Notes: generated by a model from the sequence alone, not told the origin. Positions 1 through 11,545 are shown, counted from the first letter of the stretch. The stretch: 64,000 nucleotides of DNA from Panonychus citri (GCF_014898815.1 NW_026515450.1:434001-498000); one strand, 5' to 3'. A program made the numbers and translations.

Positions 1-7
1 ACAATCA

Positions 8-796
8 ATGATTAATCATGACAAAAGTTCAATTCAAGAAGATGTTGATTCTTCCAGTGTCTCAACAAACCCTTTCTTAAATCAGTCAGATTTTGATTCA
101 GATCTCGACTTGGGAAAAATCATTCCCAGTGATCAGAAACCAATCAATCTTGTTGGCGATGAAAATGAATCAACGAGTTTAACAACACAACAATCTTCGC
201 AAGAATCAACGACGACAATCAAACAATTAGAATTAACAACATCCGAAGTTGCAATTATCAAAGATGAAGAACAATTAAAATCAATTGTCCCAAAAGAATC
301 ATCCGAGAAATTAAAACAGCTCGAGATTCTTGTGGCACCTCCGATTGAAAGTCCAAATACAATTCAAATTACCGAAACTACTGCAGATCTTACAAGTGCC
401 ATTACTGAAGACAATCAATCAAAAGCTGATGAATCACCAATTAAACATGATGATGAAGACAAATCGCCAGAAAATCAGTCCAAATCTCCTGTACAAGAAA
501 ATTTAAATGAGACAATCATTGTAGTCCAATCTGAGGTATCAAATGAACAATTAGCACCAACGGAAAGTGCAACAACATCAAACAATCAACCAACAGTTAA
601 TATTGAGACAAATGTTGAGAGCAATATAACAACAATTAACGAACCACCAGTAAATGATGATGAAGAAGTCGATACCAGCCCAGAGAATGGAAATCTTTTA
701 CTAAGACTACAGGATCGCGATACTCGATCGAGAAGTCCAAATCCATTTAATCGTAAAAAGAGACGACACAAAAAGAAAAGTGGACCTGCTAATTGA
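8..796 (+). CDS. C-terminal exon of an unrecognised acidic low-complexity protein (probably partial)
   Basis: I do not recognise this protein. The reading frame runs to a TAA at 794-796 and may start at the ATG at position 8. Because the window begins only seven bases earlier, it is more likely the last exon of a longer gene. The 262 readable residues are rich in Ser, Thr, Glu, Gln and Asn and look disordered. The final 30 residues switch to a strongly basic tail (RKKRRHKKKS) that could act as a nuclear localisation or nucleic-acid/lipid-binding patch. Two NPF tripeptides are present (near residue 22 and just before the basic tail); NPF is the known ligand of EH domains, but here it may be chance. 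An AATAAA at 1010-1015 fits its polyadenylation signal. Confidence 0.6.
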   Translation: MINHDKSSIQEDVDSSSVSTNPFLNQSDFDSDLDLGKIIPSDQKPINLVGDENESTSLTTQQSSQESTTTIKQLELTTSEVAIIKDEEQLKSIVPKESSEKLKQLEILVAPPIESPNTIQITETTADLTSAITEDNQSKADESPIKHDDEDKSPENQSKSPVQENLNETIIVVQSEVSNEQLAPTESATTSNNQPTVNIETNVESNITTINEPPVNDDEEVDTSPENGNLLLRLQDRDTRSRSPNPFNRKKRRHKKKSGPAN

Positions 797-1009
797 TTAA
801 CCAAATCAATCAAATTAAACAACAATTAACATGAATCTATGTCAACAAAAACAAAGATGAACACGAATTTAAAATACCTGGACAACCAAAAGTGCATTTT
901 ACACGGAGATATTGATCACAATCGATTTACAAAAATGATTAAGATTAATTGATTATCATTATTATTACTATTATTATACTTATACAAATAATTAAATTAT
1001 AATGACGAA

Positions 1010-1015
1010 AATAAA
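1010..1015 (+). terminator. Polyadenylation signal AATAAA
   Basis: A canonical AATAAA lies about 215 bases after the stop of the acidic-protein exon and about 520 bases before the CCT6 start. It is the best candidate for the 3' end of the first gene. The intervening sequence is AT-rich with no other open frame. Confidence 0.45.
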
Positions 1016-1394
1016 TGAAAAACAAAATCCACAACATGTATTAGATTGTATTGGAAACAAACTTTGAACTTTGAAAAAAATTTAAGCATCAAAAATGCTT
1101 ACAACTGATTAATTATCTCTAATTTTATTACAGTTAAATTACAACGAAATTAAGATGATCATTAATTTAGAAATTGTGTTGACGGAGTGATTGTTTTCTA
1201 ACTCAATTAACAATTAAGCGAATCTGTTGTTCAACTTCAGCCAATTTTCATGAGTTTTCCCACTTCGTTAATTTTCATTTAATTATCTTAATTTAGTTAA
1301 TTGTCTTTTCGCTGATTAGAGACAGAGAAACACAAGAATATGTTCAGATTAGAATCGAAATTAATTAAATTTGATTTGAATCGAATTCGGGTCA

Positions 1395-1404
1395 GCGCCA
1401 TCTG
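1395..1404 (+). promoter_or_regulatory. Promoter motif GCGCCATCTG upstream of CCT6
   Basis: A GC-rich decamer in very AT-rich DNA, about 130 bases before the CCT6 ATG. The same decamer, in the same orientation relative to the gene, precedes INTS3 (28105-28114) and the zinc-finger gene (complement at 11514-11523). It resembles the AGATGGCGC core recognised by arthropod CTCF and the YY1-type ATGGCG core. Which factor binds here, if any, is inference. Confidence 0.5.
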
Positions 1405-1534
1405 TCAGTTCTTTTTGCAACTATTCGAAAAAAAGGTGTTTCGGTTTTCTGTTTTTGTCTCTTTCTTTTTTCTTAAACTGTGATCTTTGAGTGTGTTTGT
1501 TAACAGAATTTAATTTAATTTAGAATTAATCAAA

Positions 1535-3574
1535 ATGTCTGCAATTCGTGTTGTCAATCCTAAAGCTGAGGTCGCCCGACACTCGCAAGCTTTAAACATC
1601 AACATCAGCGGAGCTCGAGGTCTTCAAGATGTAATTAGATCCAATTTAGGTCCACGAGGAACAATGAAAATGTAAGAGTGAAGCCTCTCCCTTTTCTTTA
1701 TGGGTTTTTCACTTATCCTTTTAATAGCACGTGTTTTCAATGATTAATGTCCTTTTTCTGTTATAAATTGTAATCAAATTTTATTCTTTCTACCCTTAAT
1801 TAGGTTGATCTCTGGTTCTGGTGATATTAAAATTACCAAAGATGGAAATGTTCTTTTACACGAAATGGTAAGAGGAACATTTTCTATTCTTTTGTTGCTT
1901 GGAAGATTTTGACTCTATCCGGTTAATTTTGGTTTTTCTTTTGATTTCTTTTTCTAGCAAATTCAACATCCAACCGCATCTTTGATTGCTAAGGCTTCTA
2001 CAGCTCAAAATGATGAGACTGGTGATGGAACAACATCAACCGTTTTAATCATTGGTGAACTTCTCAAACAAGCCGAGCTTCATATTAGTGAGGTAAAACC
2101 TAAATCAGATTGGATTATCTTTGTATCTCTCTGGTTACACCTTAATATTCAATTTTCTGGTTTTTTTTCTTGTTGTTTCATTTCTCCTTTGTCTTTAGGG
2201 TTTACATCCAAGGGTTATTGCTGATGGTTTTGATTTGGCCAAAACTAAAGCATTGGAGGTTTTAGAATCGGTTAAAATACCTTATGCGGCTCCAGACAAA
2301 ACTAAACTAATTAGTATTGCACAAACTGCTTTACGAACTAAGATCAATAACCGAATAGCTGATAAATTAGCTGATATTTGTGTTGAGGCTGTTCTTGCCA
2401 TCCAAGCGGAGTCAAAATCTATTGACCTTCACATGGTTGAAATAATGGAGATGCAACATCGATCTGAAGAGGAAACTGCTCTCGTTCGTGGTCTAGTTAT
2501 GGACCATGGAGCTCGTCATCCTGATATGAAGAAACATGTAACCAATGCTTATATTTTAACCTGTAATTGTTCACTTGAATATGAGAAAACAACAGTTACC
2601 TCTGGATTTTTCTACAAATCGGCTGAAGAACGAAACAAATTAGTCGAATCAGAAAGGAAATTCATTGCTGAACGTTGTCAGAAAATTATCGACCTTAAGA
2701 ATAAGGTTTGTACCGATGATGGAGGTGAAAAGAAAAACTTTGTTGTGGTTAACCAACAAGGTATCGATCCTGATTCACTTGATATGTTAGCTCGTGAAGG
2801 TATTGTCGCTCTTCGTCGGGCTAAACGTCGAAACATGGAACGATTAACCCTTGCTTGTGGTGGAAAACCAATGAACTCTTTTGAAGATTTAACCCCGGAA
2901 TGTCTTGGATTTGCTGGTGTTGTTTATGAACAAGTTATTGGCGAGGAAAAGTACACATTCATTGAGGAATTGAAAAATCCTCGCTCGGTTACCATTTTAA
3001 TCAAAGCAACAACCAAACACACTTTAACCCAATTTAAAGATGCCGTTCACGATGGACTTAGAGCAATCAAAAATACCATTGAAGATGGTTCATTGGTTCC
3101 CGGTGCTGGTGCTTTTGAAATTGCTGCTTATCAAGCTTTAATTAACTACAAACCTGAAATCAAAGGAAAGGCTCAACTTGGAGTCCAGGCTTTTGCCGAT
3201 GCGCTACTTATTATACCCAAAACATTGGCCTCAAATGCTGGTTTCGATGCCCAAGATGTTATCGTTAAATTGATCCACGAATATAATCGTAGCAAAAGCA
3301 TGGTTGGTATTGACCTTAAAAGCGGTGAGGCCATTTTCCCCGCTGACCTGGGAATCTTTGATAACTACCGGGTTAAAAAGCAGCTTCTCAATTCATGGTA
3401 AGTTTAATCATCTTCAACAATTTTCCAAGTCTTAATTTAATCATCTAACTAATTTGATTATCCAATTTTTCCCTCTTTTTTTCTAGTACCTCGATCTCTT
3501 GTAATCTACTTCTTGTTGATGAGATCATGCGAGCTGGATTAACTTCATTAAAAGGTGATAAGATTGGTCAGTAA
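1535..3574 (+). CDS. CCT6: T-complex protein 1 subunit zeta (CCT6)
   Basis: This encodes one of the eight subunits of the cytosolic chaperonin TRiC/CCT, which folds actin, tubulin and many other proteins in an ATP-driven double ring. I place five exons: 1535-1671, 1804-1867, 1958-2092, 2199-3397 and 3487-3574, all with GT..AG borders and continuous frame. They give 1,623 nt or 540 residues, close to the usual 530 or so for CCT6. Visible family landmarks are NLGPRGTMKM and TKDGNVLLHEM in the ATP-binding region, the phosphate-binding GDGTT, MDHGARHPDM in the apical domain, RAKRRNMERLTLACGG, VPGAGAFE, and LLVDEIMRAG near the C-terminus. Zeta rather than another subunit is chosen from the match along its whole length. 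A 3' AATAAA lies at 3637-3642. Confidence 0.97.
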
Positions 3575-3636
3575 TTACAATCAATTGCGTTAACATTTTC
3601 TAACCAAATTATTGGTTTTTGCTAACACATGAAAAT

Positions 3637-3642
3637 AATAAA
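3637..3642 (+). terminator. Polyadenylation signal of CCT6
   Basis: AATAAA 63 bases after the CCT6 stop. The gene on the opposite strand has its own candidate signal (TTTATT on the plus strand near 3728-3733), so the two transcripts converge with only about 90 bases between their likely ends. Confidence 0.55.
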
Positions 3643-3977
3643 CGTTTTTTTTGCTAACAATTTAACAGGAATAATAAGTTGAATTAATTATTGATCGTGA
3701 AAAAAAAACAAACTAATATTTACTTTTTTATTTTCTACTAAATTGTCACTATGATATAATCACATCAATTATCACCAAATTATAATGATTCTGATTGAAT
3801 TAGGATGAGTAAATTGAAGATGATCCAAGATATGAGAGCAATTTAAATTGATGATAGTCAAAAGATGAGAAGTACAAATGAATTAGAAGAAGAAAAAAAC
3901 TTTGACACAGAAAAGAAATTTGAATCTCTAGAAAATAACAAAATTATATAATAATTTAGTAAAAGATTATTAATTGA

Positions 3978-6969
3978 TTATTTGGAATCCTTTTTTTGTT
4001 CGGTACTTTTAAAATCAGTTAATTCTAAATAAAATGAAGTCCACCAAACGTAAAGGTAAACCAATATTGCCCAGAATCTTTCAAATCCAAAAATAAGTGA
4101 CTTTAAACCATAAGCCATACAAATTGAGAAATTGAATAGAACCTGAAATCAATCATTGAAACAAAGAAAATGGTTAGAAATCAATTTAGTTAATTAATTC
4201 AATTTACTTACATCACAAACCAAAATAAGCATAAATATAATGTGTCGGGGTTTAAGAAAAACACTCCAAGATGTATCTTTCGACTGAGATGAAAGTCCAA
4301 CGTACTTTTTGTGGACAATGTGACTTAACCAGGAAACCAAAGGAATATGAAAAAGTATCATCTAAATGGATCAACGGATGAAATGATTCAATTTGTAATT
4401 AGGTTTTTAATTGTCTTTCGATTGAAATACTTACATTAATGCTACCGAAAAGATATGGTAATGCAATTGGAATCCAGTTTCCATCAATGTACATTCCCCA
4501 AGCAAAGCAAACACCCCAATGACCATCAAGTAAATCGCCAATAAACCAAGGACCAATTAGTCCGTAAATAGGGATAATCATCATGACGATAAAGTAATGA
4601 TCGATTGATGAGAGAACCATGAATTTAAGGTAAACTTTGTAGATCAAACTTGATCGAGCTCGTGATTTGATAACCGGTCCTAATTGGAAGTAAGAAAATT
4701 AGTTCATCAGATTAAAACGATCAATTTAATGTCTGATTGATTAATTGTGTCTGCGACGTTTAAAGGTTTCTATCATTTGTTTCTATAAATAATATTTTTT
4801 TTTTACTTCTTGATGGTTAATTCAATCAATAACTTGAGTTGTTAACAATTTAGCTAATTGATGGTTAGCTATTTTTTCTCATTGATTAGATTAACTTACC
4901 TTTTTCAATTAGATGCAAGAATCTCATGGTAAAGAGAGGGAAAATTGCTACGAACGCCATGAACATGGCCATACATTGGAGCTAAAGAAGTTCATTGATT
5001 AATTAAAGTTTTACCGAACAGATTTTGTTAATACTTACGAAAGCACGAGTTGAAACTCGAAGCAAAAATCGAGCTGCGAACGGAAAATCTGGCTTGGATT
5101 TATCTAAGGAAAACTCTACTATCTCTGTATTTTCTTGACCATGTTCGTCCTAAGCGATTACAATTAGAAGGAAAAAATAGTTTAGTTTAGATTGTTATTG
5201 GTTTTTGGGAAGATTAACTTACCGATGCTCGAACTTGAATCTTATGTAATCCAATTGAGTATTTCTTAGGATTCCATGGATGAGTGAAAAGAGGTTGATC
5301 TTTCGAGAACCTTTTCATTGGCTTCCAAGGTTCGTCGTTGATTCGAACTGAAACTGAGTCGATTGGACTTGGGGAGAAGGCTAGAACACGAATGTGTGTT
5401 GAATTAGCGATTCGATGTAAGGGTTCGTAACGTGGCATTTTAAAAAGTGCAGATTTTGGATTAGTGATAAGAATGATTGGCCATTGTTCTAGTTTAACAT
5501 CGACGAAATTGAATAGTCCATGATCAACTGCGGCCACTCGAAACATTCGCTCATCTTTCCAATCAGCAACTTCAATCTCAAGGTAACCAGTGCTTTGGGT
5601 TGCATACATTTTGGGAACCATTCCTACTATGGTATGGAAATGACCACAAAGGTAAGGGCCAGTGATTAAGTTCCTTAATCCAGGAGTTTGGGTTATAATA
5701 GAAGAGGTTGGATAATGTCCAAAGAAAATTGTACTATTAGAGGTTGGAGCTTTGGTTAAAAGTTGTTTAATTGAGTCCAGGTCACTTGTTTTAAGATGAC
5801 CAATGAAATTGTAGGGTCGTTTTGGTGCAGGTTGAGGACAAGCATCGATTCCAAGGAAATTGTATTTGTCTTCACCTTTGGTCAAAGTGTACATATAATG
5901 TCCTTCACTCTGATTTCCTCGATGAGTATATTTACGATAATAATTATTAGTCGAATTCCAAGAATAAACATTAAATGCATCTGTCAAAAAAAGAAGAGAA
6001 AGAGAATAATTTAAATGGTGATTGGTAATGAAAAGAGTTTCAAAAAATCAATATTGATCTATGAGTCTAGAGTGAGAGAGAGAGAGAGAGAAAGAGGGCG
6101 GATTATGTCATGTTCTAATCTCAATGATGAAAGGGTAATGATAATGTTGAGAATATGATAATTTTGATGGATTAATGATTGTCTCTGAATTGGAGAAATG
6201 ACAAAACCTACAAAGATGTTGACATAATGAAACAATAAAGTTTTCTCATGAGAAAATGTTATAGCTTATGATCGCAATTGAAGAGATACCTTCAAGTAAC
6301 TTGAACAATAAATTAAATTTTCAGGTGAGGTGATTAGGGTTGATTGTTAAACAATGGATGATTCTTGCTTACCATGATTTCCTCTCATGTCAAGCCAGAT
6401 TGTTTTCTCAGTGACTCGAGTAGAGTTCAATGCATGGGCATACCATTTCCATTCTTGTTCAAATTGATCAGAACCAAAGGGAGCTGATGTCCGAGAATCA
6501 GTTAGATCACCAGTTGCCAGAACTACCGAAGGTCGAACTGAATCTACGACAATACTACAAAATCTATTGAAATCGGGGATTCGCTTTGGATCGAAAACAA
6601 TACTCAAGTGAATATCACTAATCTAAAAGGAAAAGAATAGAAAATGGAAAGATTAATTATTTGAGATGGAATGAATTCTCTTTGATTATTTTTCTTCTTC
6701 TTCTTCAAATAGAATCAAGATAAATTACTTACTTGCATGAACCACATTAGATGATCAGGATTATCTCCCATTATCACGGAATCTTGAGAAGGTGATATGA
6801 TTGTCGGTGGATTAAAAATGTCACCCTCATAATGATTATCATCTATGTGGCTTATTTGAATGATGAAAGATACAAGGGATCCAATGATGACAACAGCAAT
6901 TAGAAAGAATGTTGTAGACAACATGATCAACTTTAACTTATTTGAACAATCAATGATTGAAATAGACAA
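3978..6969 (-). CDS. TMEM62: Transmembrane protein 62-like calcineurin-type phosphoesterase
   Basis: Membrane protein with a lumenal or extracellular metallophosphoesterase domain; its substrate is not established. Eight exons, read on the minus strand from high to low coordinate: 6733-6969, 6373-6622, 5223-5980, 5039-5149, 4900-4981, 4435-4679, 4212-4361 and 3978-4142. All phases agree and the total is 1,998 nt (665 residues), close to vertebrate TMEM62. Residues about 13-38 are a hydrophobic anchor. The metal-site motifs of the fold are present in order: SDIH, GDLTD, GNHD (split by an intron but restored on splicing), FGHYP and CGHFHT. A beta-rich segment follows, then several C-terminal membrane helices including the family element GPWFIGDLLDGHWG. 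The first ATG of exon 1 is taken as the start; no upstream exon was recognised. Confidence 0.92.
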
Positions 6970-8643
6970 AGTTAATTACTAACTAGAGGAATAAAAAAAA
7001 GGATTTTGAAACAATTAAAGTAGAGAAGAATAAAAATTTACAGCAAAGAAAATCTATTATAAAAGATGATCTTTCTTTCAATTATTCTAAACTGTATGTA
7101 GAGTGGTTTGAATGTATAGACAACAGGATGATGATTAATTCCAAGAAGCCAGAAAAGATGATAATAAGAATTTAATTAGAAATAAAGTTGAACAATTAAC
7201 AAAAAGAAAACACTTGATTAAAAATAGTTCAACTAGAGGATTGAATTGAAAGAATGAGGTTCCAAGTGAATTGTCAAAATTATATTGACAACAGAAAGAA
7301 ATGGAAAATAATCAACACAATTAACAATCTTATCCATCCTCAAATACCATATAAAACTTTAATCTATTTTAAATCAGTTGAGAGATAAAAAATAATCAGA
7401 CAAAAGTGATTAAGTTAATTAGGATTAAATTTCACCAATTGAATTATAGACTTGATATCAAGAAGAAATTGAAATGAAGACCAAGCGTCGAATTCGGATC
7501 CCGGTTGGATTCAAAGTAGAAAAAAAGATAACCGAATATCTGTTAGAATTTATATTTCTTTTTAAATTTCATTCTTTCAATTGATTAGCAACAATTTAAT
7601 AAGAAAATTAATCTTCTATTGACAATGAGAATATAGAAAACAATCAAATCATTCAGTTTGACGAAATTTAATTAATTAATTATCGAATTAAAGTAAACCG
7701 GTTGTCAGAATTTTCCAATTCCGATATCAGAATATCGACTTATACAAACAATAGAATTGAAGTAAAAAGTTTAATTGTTTATCTAGTTTAAAGAAAATAG
7801 ATTTGATAAAATTAACTCTATTAATCTCTTGATTGTAGTAGAAAATTAATATAATAGTTAAATAGAATAATAATCAAATTAGAAAACCAAAATTTGGATC
7901 CAAATCTCTTAATCCATTCGAGAATCAAAAGCGACACCAAACGGATTAGCAAACAAAAGAAAATTAATTTTTTTTTCGGTTTTTCAATTAACTTAAATTA
8001 TGATTAAATCCGCCGGAAAATTAACTCGCATCAACCCAATGGTTAATCACTCCAATCGAATCATTTGATAATTCAATCCAAAGGCTGAAATAGAAGATGA
8101 GAAAACGATTATCTTCCCAAAATTAGAAATTAAAATTTCCAATTGAAATCAATCAATTTCTCGATTAATTAAACGAAAAACTGATTCACAATCAACTCAG
8201 TAAATGTGAAAAAATGTTCAAAACTTCAAAGTCTAATTGTAGTTACAATTAAGAGAACAAGGAAAAACTGGAAAGAAAAGTTTAAAAGGTAAAAAGAAAC
8301 AAAATTTACCTTTGGAAAAGTTTCTTTCGATTAGTGAATTAAAACTAAAGCAACTTGATAGTTAATTAGAAATTAATTAATTAGTTGTAAATGCTAATCA
8401 ATTGTGAGTAGATTTCAATGAGAAGTTGTTAAAATGGTTGATTGTTTATCTGATCCTCTGGGAACTTATTCCAATAACGATAATGTTTTATACTCATCAC
8501 CAGTTTTGTTTTAACAGGTTTAACATTAACCGTTTCAAGTGATTGGTGTTGATATGATTAATTGATTGCCATTCGATTCCATTGATTGTGATGGTTAGTT
8601 AATTGTATGCGAATGTTGCGGGTCGACAAAAAAAGAGGAAAAA
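6970..8643. other. Intergenic region upstream of TMEM62
   Basis: AT-rich, with no open frame of note and no recognisable exon. It presumably holds the TMEM62 promoter and 5' UTR. The only GC-rich spot is around 7481-7500, near a CGAATTCGGATCCCGG stretch, and could mark the promoter; this is inference. Confidence 0.4.
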
Positions 8644-8715
8644 GGGGTCAGCCGGGATTTGAACCCGGGACCTCTCGCACCCGAAGCGAGAATCATACCC
8701 CTAGACCACTGACCC
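8644..8715 (-). tRNA. tRNA-Pro (anticodon CGG)
   Basis: Read on the minus strand this folds as a full cloverleaf. The 7-bp acceptor stem (GGGTCAG with CTGACCC) pairs completely. The anticodon stem CTCGC/GCGAG encloses the loop TTCGGGT, whose third to fifth bases are CGG, so it decodes CCG (proline). The T arm carries the B box GGTTCAAATCC and the D arm the A-box-like TGGTCTAGGGG. Position 8644 is the discriminator base and CCA is not encoded, as expected in a eukaryote. A TTTTT polymerase III terminator follows immediately (plus-strand A-run at 8637-8643). There is no intron. Confidence 0.95.
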
Positions 8716-9061
8716 GAATTTTAAATAAAATTGGATTAACATGGTCGAGTCTTACACTTTAAGTTAATCAATGTATTTTCAACAAATATAAAGCTCCTTT
8801 TTTTGTTTGATTTGGAGTGAAAAAATTGATTGCAGTTTTTTTTGTTCTTGTTGTTAAATTAGTGTTAGAAGCTTATAAGCTCTTTTTTTACGATCTTTTT
8901 TGTTTGTCATTGTGAATTGTGTATATATGGTGATGTTGGGTCTTTTTCTTTACTTTCCAAGCAACATTGACTATATTCTATGGGGTTAATCCGTTTTCAG
9001 ATTTATTCCCATTTAATTGAATTTTCGTGTTTCAAATATATGTATGTATATATAATATATA

Positions 9062-9067
9062 TTTATT
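9062..9067 (-). terminator. Candidate polyadenylation signal just after the zinc-finger stop codon
   Basis: The complement of TTTATT gives AATAAA only five bases past the TAA at 9072-9074. If used, the 3' UTR would be only a few tens of bases long. The alternative is a longer 3' UTR reaching toward the tRNA gene. Confidence 0.35.
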
Positions 9068-9071
9068 ACAT

Positions 9072-10874
9072 TTATGGTTGGACTTGTGCTTGTTTTTGTG
9101 TTTGTTGTTGTTGAGCCTGCTCTTGTGATTGCGGTGATTGTTGTTGTTGTTGTTGTTGAGGTGCTTGTGTTGCAGATTGTTGGGGTTGTGGTGCGGTTTG
9201 CTGTTGGATGGACTGTTGTTGTTGTTGTTGCTGCTGCTGCTTTTGTTGTTGTTGCTGTTGTTGTTGTTGTTGTTGTTGTTGCTGCTGCTGCTGCTGTTGT
9301 TGTTGTTGTTGCTGTTGTTGTTGCTGTTGCTGTTGTTGTTGTTGTTGTTGATGGGTTGGTGCCGAATTAAAAGTGAATTGCGTTCCCAAAGGTGAGTCCA
9401 ATGGTAAGGAAATTAGTTGGATTGTTGTAGATGATGGTATCGAATTAACATTAATATGTTGAGGTTGAGCTACAACTAATGATGAAGGTAAATTATTAGC
9501 TAAAGTTGTGGTATGATTGTTGTTTGCTCGATTCCCTCGATTTCCACCTGGATTTAAGTGAGTTTTTCGATGTCGATCTGATTAGAATTAAAAATAAAAA
9601 GTTAAAACCAAAATTTTCATTATTTAAAAGTTTGAAAGTTAAAAATATTTTTGACAATCAGCTGTCTAAGCTAATAAATATTTACTTACTTAATTTATCT
9701 TTACGATAAAAACCTCGACCACAAATATCACAAGGAAAAGGCCTCTCTCCAGTATGGATCATAGAATGTCTTCTGAGGTGATTTTTCTGTGAAAATGAAC
9801 GTCCACAAGTTTCACAAGTGAATGGTTTATCACCTAAAAATAGAAAGAAAATCAACAACAAGAGGAATAGAAAAAGAAATAAACAATTAAAAACACAATC
9901 AACTTGAATTTTCTTGAAAAATTGATGACAAAAAAACTAATACATTCATTTAAACCAATGTAAATAATTACCTGTATGTGTACGCATATGATCAAGTAAT
10001 TTACATCTATAAGAAAATCCTGATCCACAGATTTCACATGCACAAGACTTCTCCCCATGAGCTTGTCTTGAAAATAAAAAAAAAGAACACACAAAAAAAT
10101 ACAGAACAAATTATAAGATAAATGTCAATAAAAGAAAACCCTTAGTTATGACATAAAGAGAAAATTTCTACCAACCTTATATGTATTCTTACTCTTTCAG
10201 CACTAGCGAACAATTTACCACATTGTTGACAAGGGACACTTTTTTCTACTTTTGTATGCACCGTCAAATGACTTTGAAGTTCGGTGGCACTTTTGAATGG
10301 AATTTTGCAAGATGGACAAGCCCAAACAACTGACGCAGTTGTATAACTTGTGATGCTAATTGTATTATTATTCTGGGCAACAGCGTTATTGATAGTTTGG
10401 GTGGTAACAACAGGTGATGTAGCAGGAATTAAAATACGGTGGGTTGATATTAACCGCTGAAGAGAAAAAAAAGAGAGTAAGTTACATTAGAAGAGAAAAT
10501 AAATTGAGAGAAAAAGTTGGTGTAAGAAGGTGAAACAAACAATGGATTGAAAGATGAATTTGGTGAGAGAGAAAGAGAGAGAGAGAAAGAGTAAACATGA
10601 AGGAATAAATAAAGGAAATCAAAGGATTGTGATTATAATAAGAAATAAGTAGAGAGAAAAATAGTCAAGAGAGTAACTAAATTGAAAAGGATCAGAAGGG
10701 AAGAAAAATAGGAGAATGATGAGAGAATGATGAGAGAGATGATGATGATGATAATGATGATGGAAATTGAATAAATTGTGGAATAATTACTTCGTCAATA
10801 CCCTCTTTACATTCAATTGGATTTAAATTGATTAAAGGGAATTTATTGGAATTGGTTTGAATTCTTGTTTCCAT
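9072..10874 (-). CDS. Five-finger C2H2 zinc-finger protein with poly-Q tail; chimeric first exon from INTS3
   Basis: Probable sequence-specific DNA-binding nuclear protein; I cannot name an ortholog. Five exons on the minus strand: 10791-10874, 10176-10456, 9972-10066, 9690-9833 and 9072-9577. They total 1,110 nt in one frame (369 residues). Five C2H2 fingers follow a Ser/Thr/Asn-rich stretch: CPSC...HLTVH, CQQC...HIRQAH, CEIC...HMRTH, CETC...HSMIH and CDIC...HRKTH, the later ones joined by TGEKP-like linkers. The C-terminus is a glutamine tract of about 50 residues broken by one Lys, then more Gln/Pro. Exon 1 (28 codons, phase 0) is a copy of INTS3 exon 1. Exon 2 contains no methionine, and an in-frame stop lies about 33 bases before its acceptor, so the captured exon supplies the only visible start. 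The exon 1 to exon 2 splice is inferred. Confidence 0.85.
9185..9350 (-). repeat. CAA/CAG trinucleotide tract encoding poly-glutamine
   Basis: A mixed CAA/CAG array inside the last exon of the zinc-finger gene. On the plus strand it appears as TTG/CTG and creates spurious poly-Leu and poly-Val frames. The mixture of the two glutamine codons suggests an older or more stable array than a pure CAG run. Confidence 0.85.
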
Positions 10875-11407
10875 CTCGTGTTCCCAACCTTAAACTTACA
10901 ACCAGAACAGAATAAAACAGCCGATTGAGAGAAGAAGATGAACAGAGAGATAACAGTAGAAACAAAAAAGTAAAAGGTCCAAAGAGAGAAGTTAAAGGAG
11001 AGTGTAAACCAAAGGGAAAAATAGAAAGAAAGAGAGAGAGAGAGAGAGAGAAGAAAAGAAAGAGAAGGAAGAAAGAGAATTAACACTAAAGAGAGTAGAA
11101 AATAAAATAGAAAGAAAGAGAAAAAGAGAGAAGTGAAAGTAAGACTATGTTGGTGTGTGGAAGCTGCAGTAGCAGCAGTGATAGAATAATTTTGTATCAC
11201 AATAACAATAAGATAATTTAGAATTTGGCAAAAGTCTTAAGATTAATAAGATCGGGTAATTTAAGATGATTGCTAAAAGAGACCCAATAATCACAATTAA
11301 ACATTTAAATTGTAACAATTAAACAAGAAAGAAGAACAAAAAATTCTCAACCAAAAAGTCAATTAAAATGAATAAGAGACCGAGAAAGAGAAAGAAAGAG
11401 AATTCAA

Positions 11408-11431
11408 GTATCGATATTTTTATATCGATAC
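11408..11431. promoter_or_regulatory. Inverted TATCGATA pair (DRE-like palindrome), left copy
   Basis: Two perfect 10-bp arms, GTATCGATAT and ATATCGATAC, are separated by TTTT. Each arm contains TATCGATA, the core of the Drosophila DNA-replication-related element bound by DREF and overlapping BEAF-32 sites. It lies about 90 bases from the GCGCCATCTG motif and is shared with the right copy at 28203-28226. Function in this species is inference. Confidence 0.55.
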
Positions 11432-11513
11432 ATTGGACGGTAAAGAATAAAAAGAAAAGCGGTAAATTGAAAAAGGAAAAAATTCGAAAACAATAGTTAG
11501 TTGAATGGAACAA

Positions 11514-11523
11514 CAGATGGCGC
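11514..11523 (-). promoter_or_regulatory. Promoter motif GCGCCATCTG, left copy
   Basis: CAGATGGCGC on the plus strand, which is GCGCCATCTG in the direction of the zinc-finger gene. It is the duplicated counterpart of the INTS3 motif at 28105-28114. Confidence 0.5.
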
Positions 11524-11545
11524 AGTTTTTTTGTTCTTTTTGTTA

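Larger units (their letters stand above)
10455..11545 (-). repeat. Inverted duplication, left copy, segment A (INTS3 promoter, 5' UTR, exon 1, intron 1)
   Basis: The reverse complement of this stretch aligns with 28081-29248: promoter, long pyrimidine-rich 5' UTR, 84-nt first exon, and the whole of intron 1 down to its acceptor. Homology ends within CAGCG: the right copy continues into INTS3 exon 2 and this copy into zinc-finger exon 2. The coding part differs at 5 of 84 bases (three amino-acid changes: R/K, L/I, D/G) and the intron has clearly diverged with several indels. Confidence 0.92.

Noticed and set aside
9074..9395. Long plus-strand frames encoding poly-Leu and poly-Val
   Set aside because: They are the reverse reading of the CAA/CAG tract in the zinc-finger gene's last exon.
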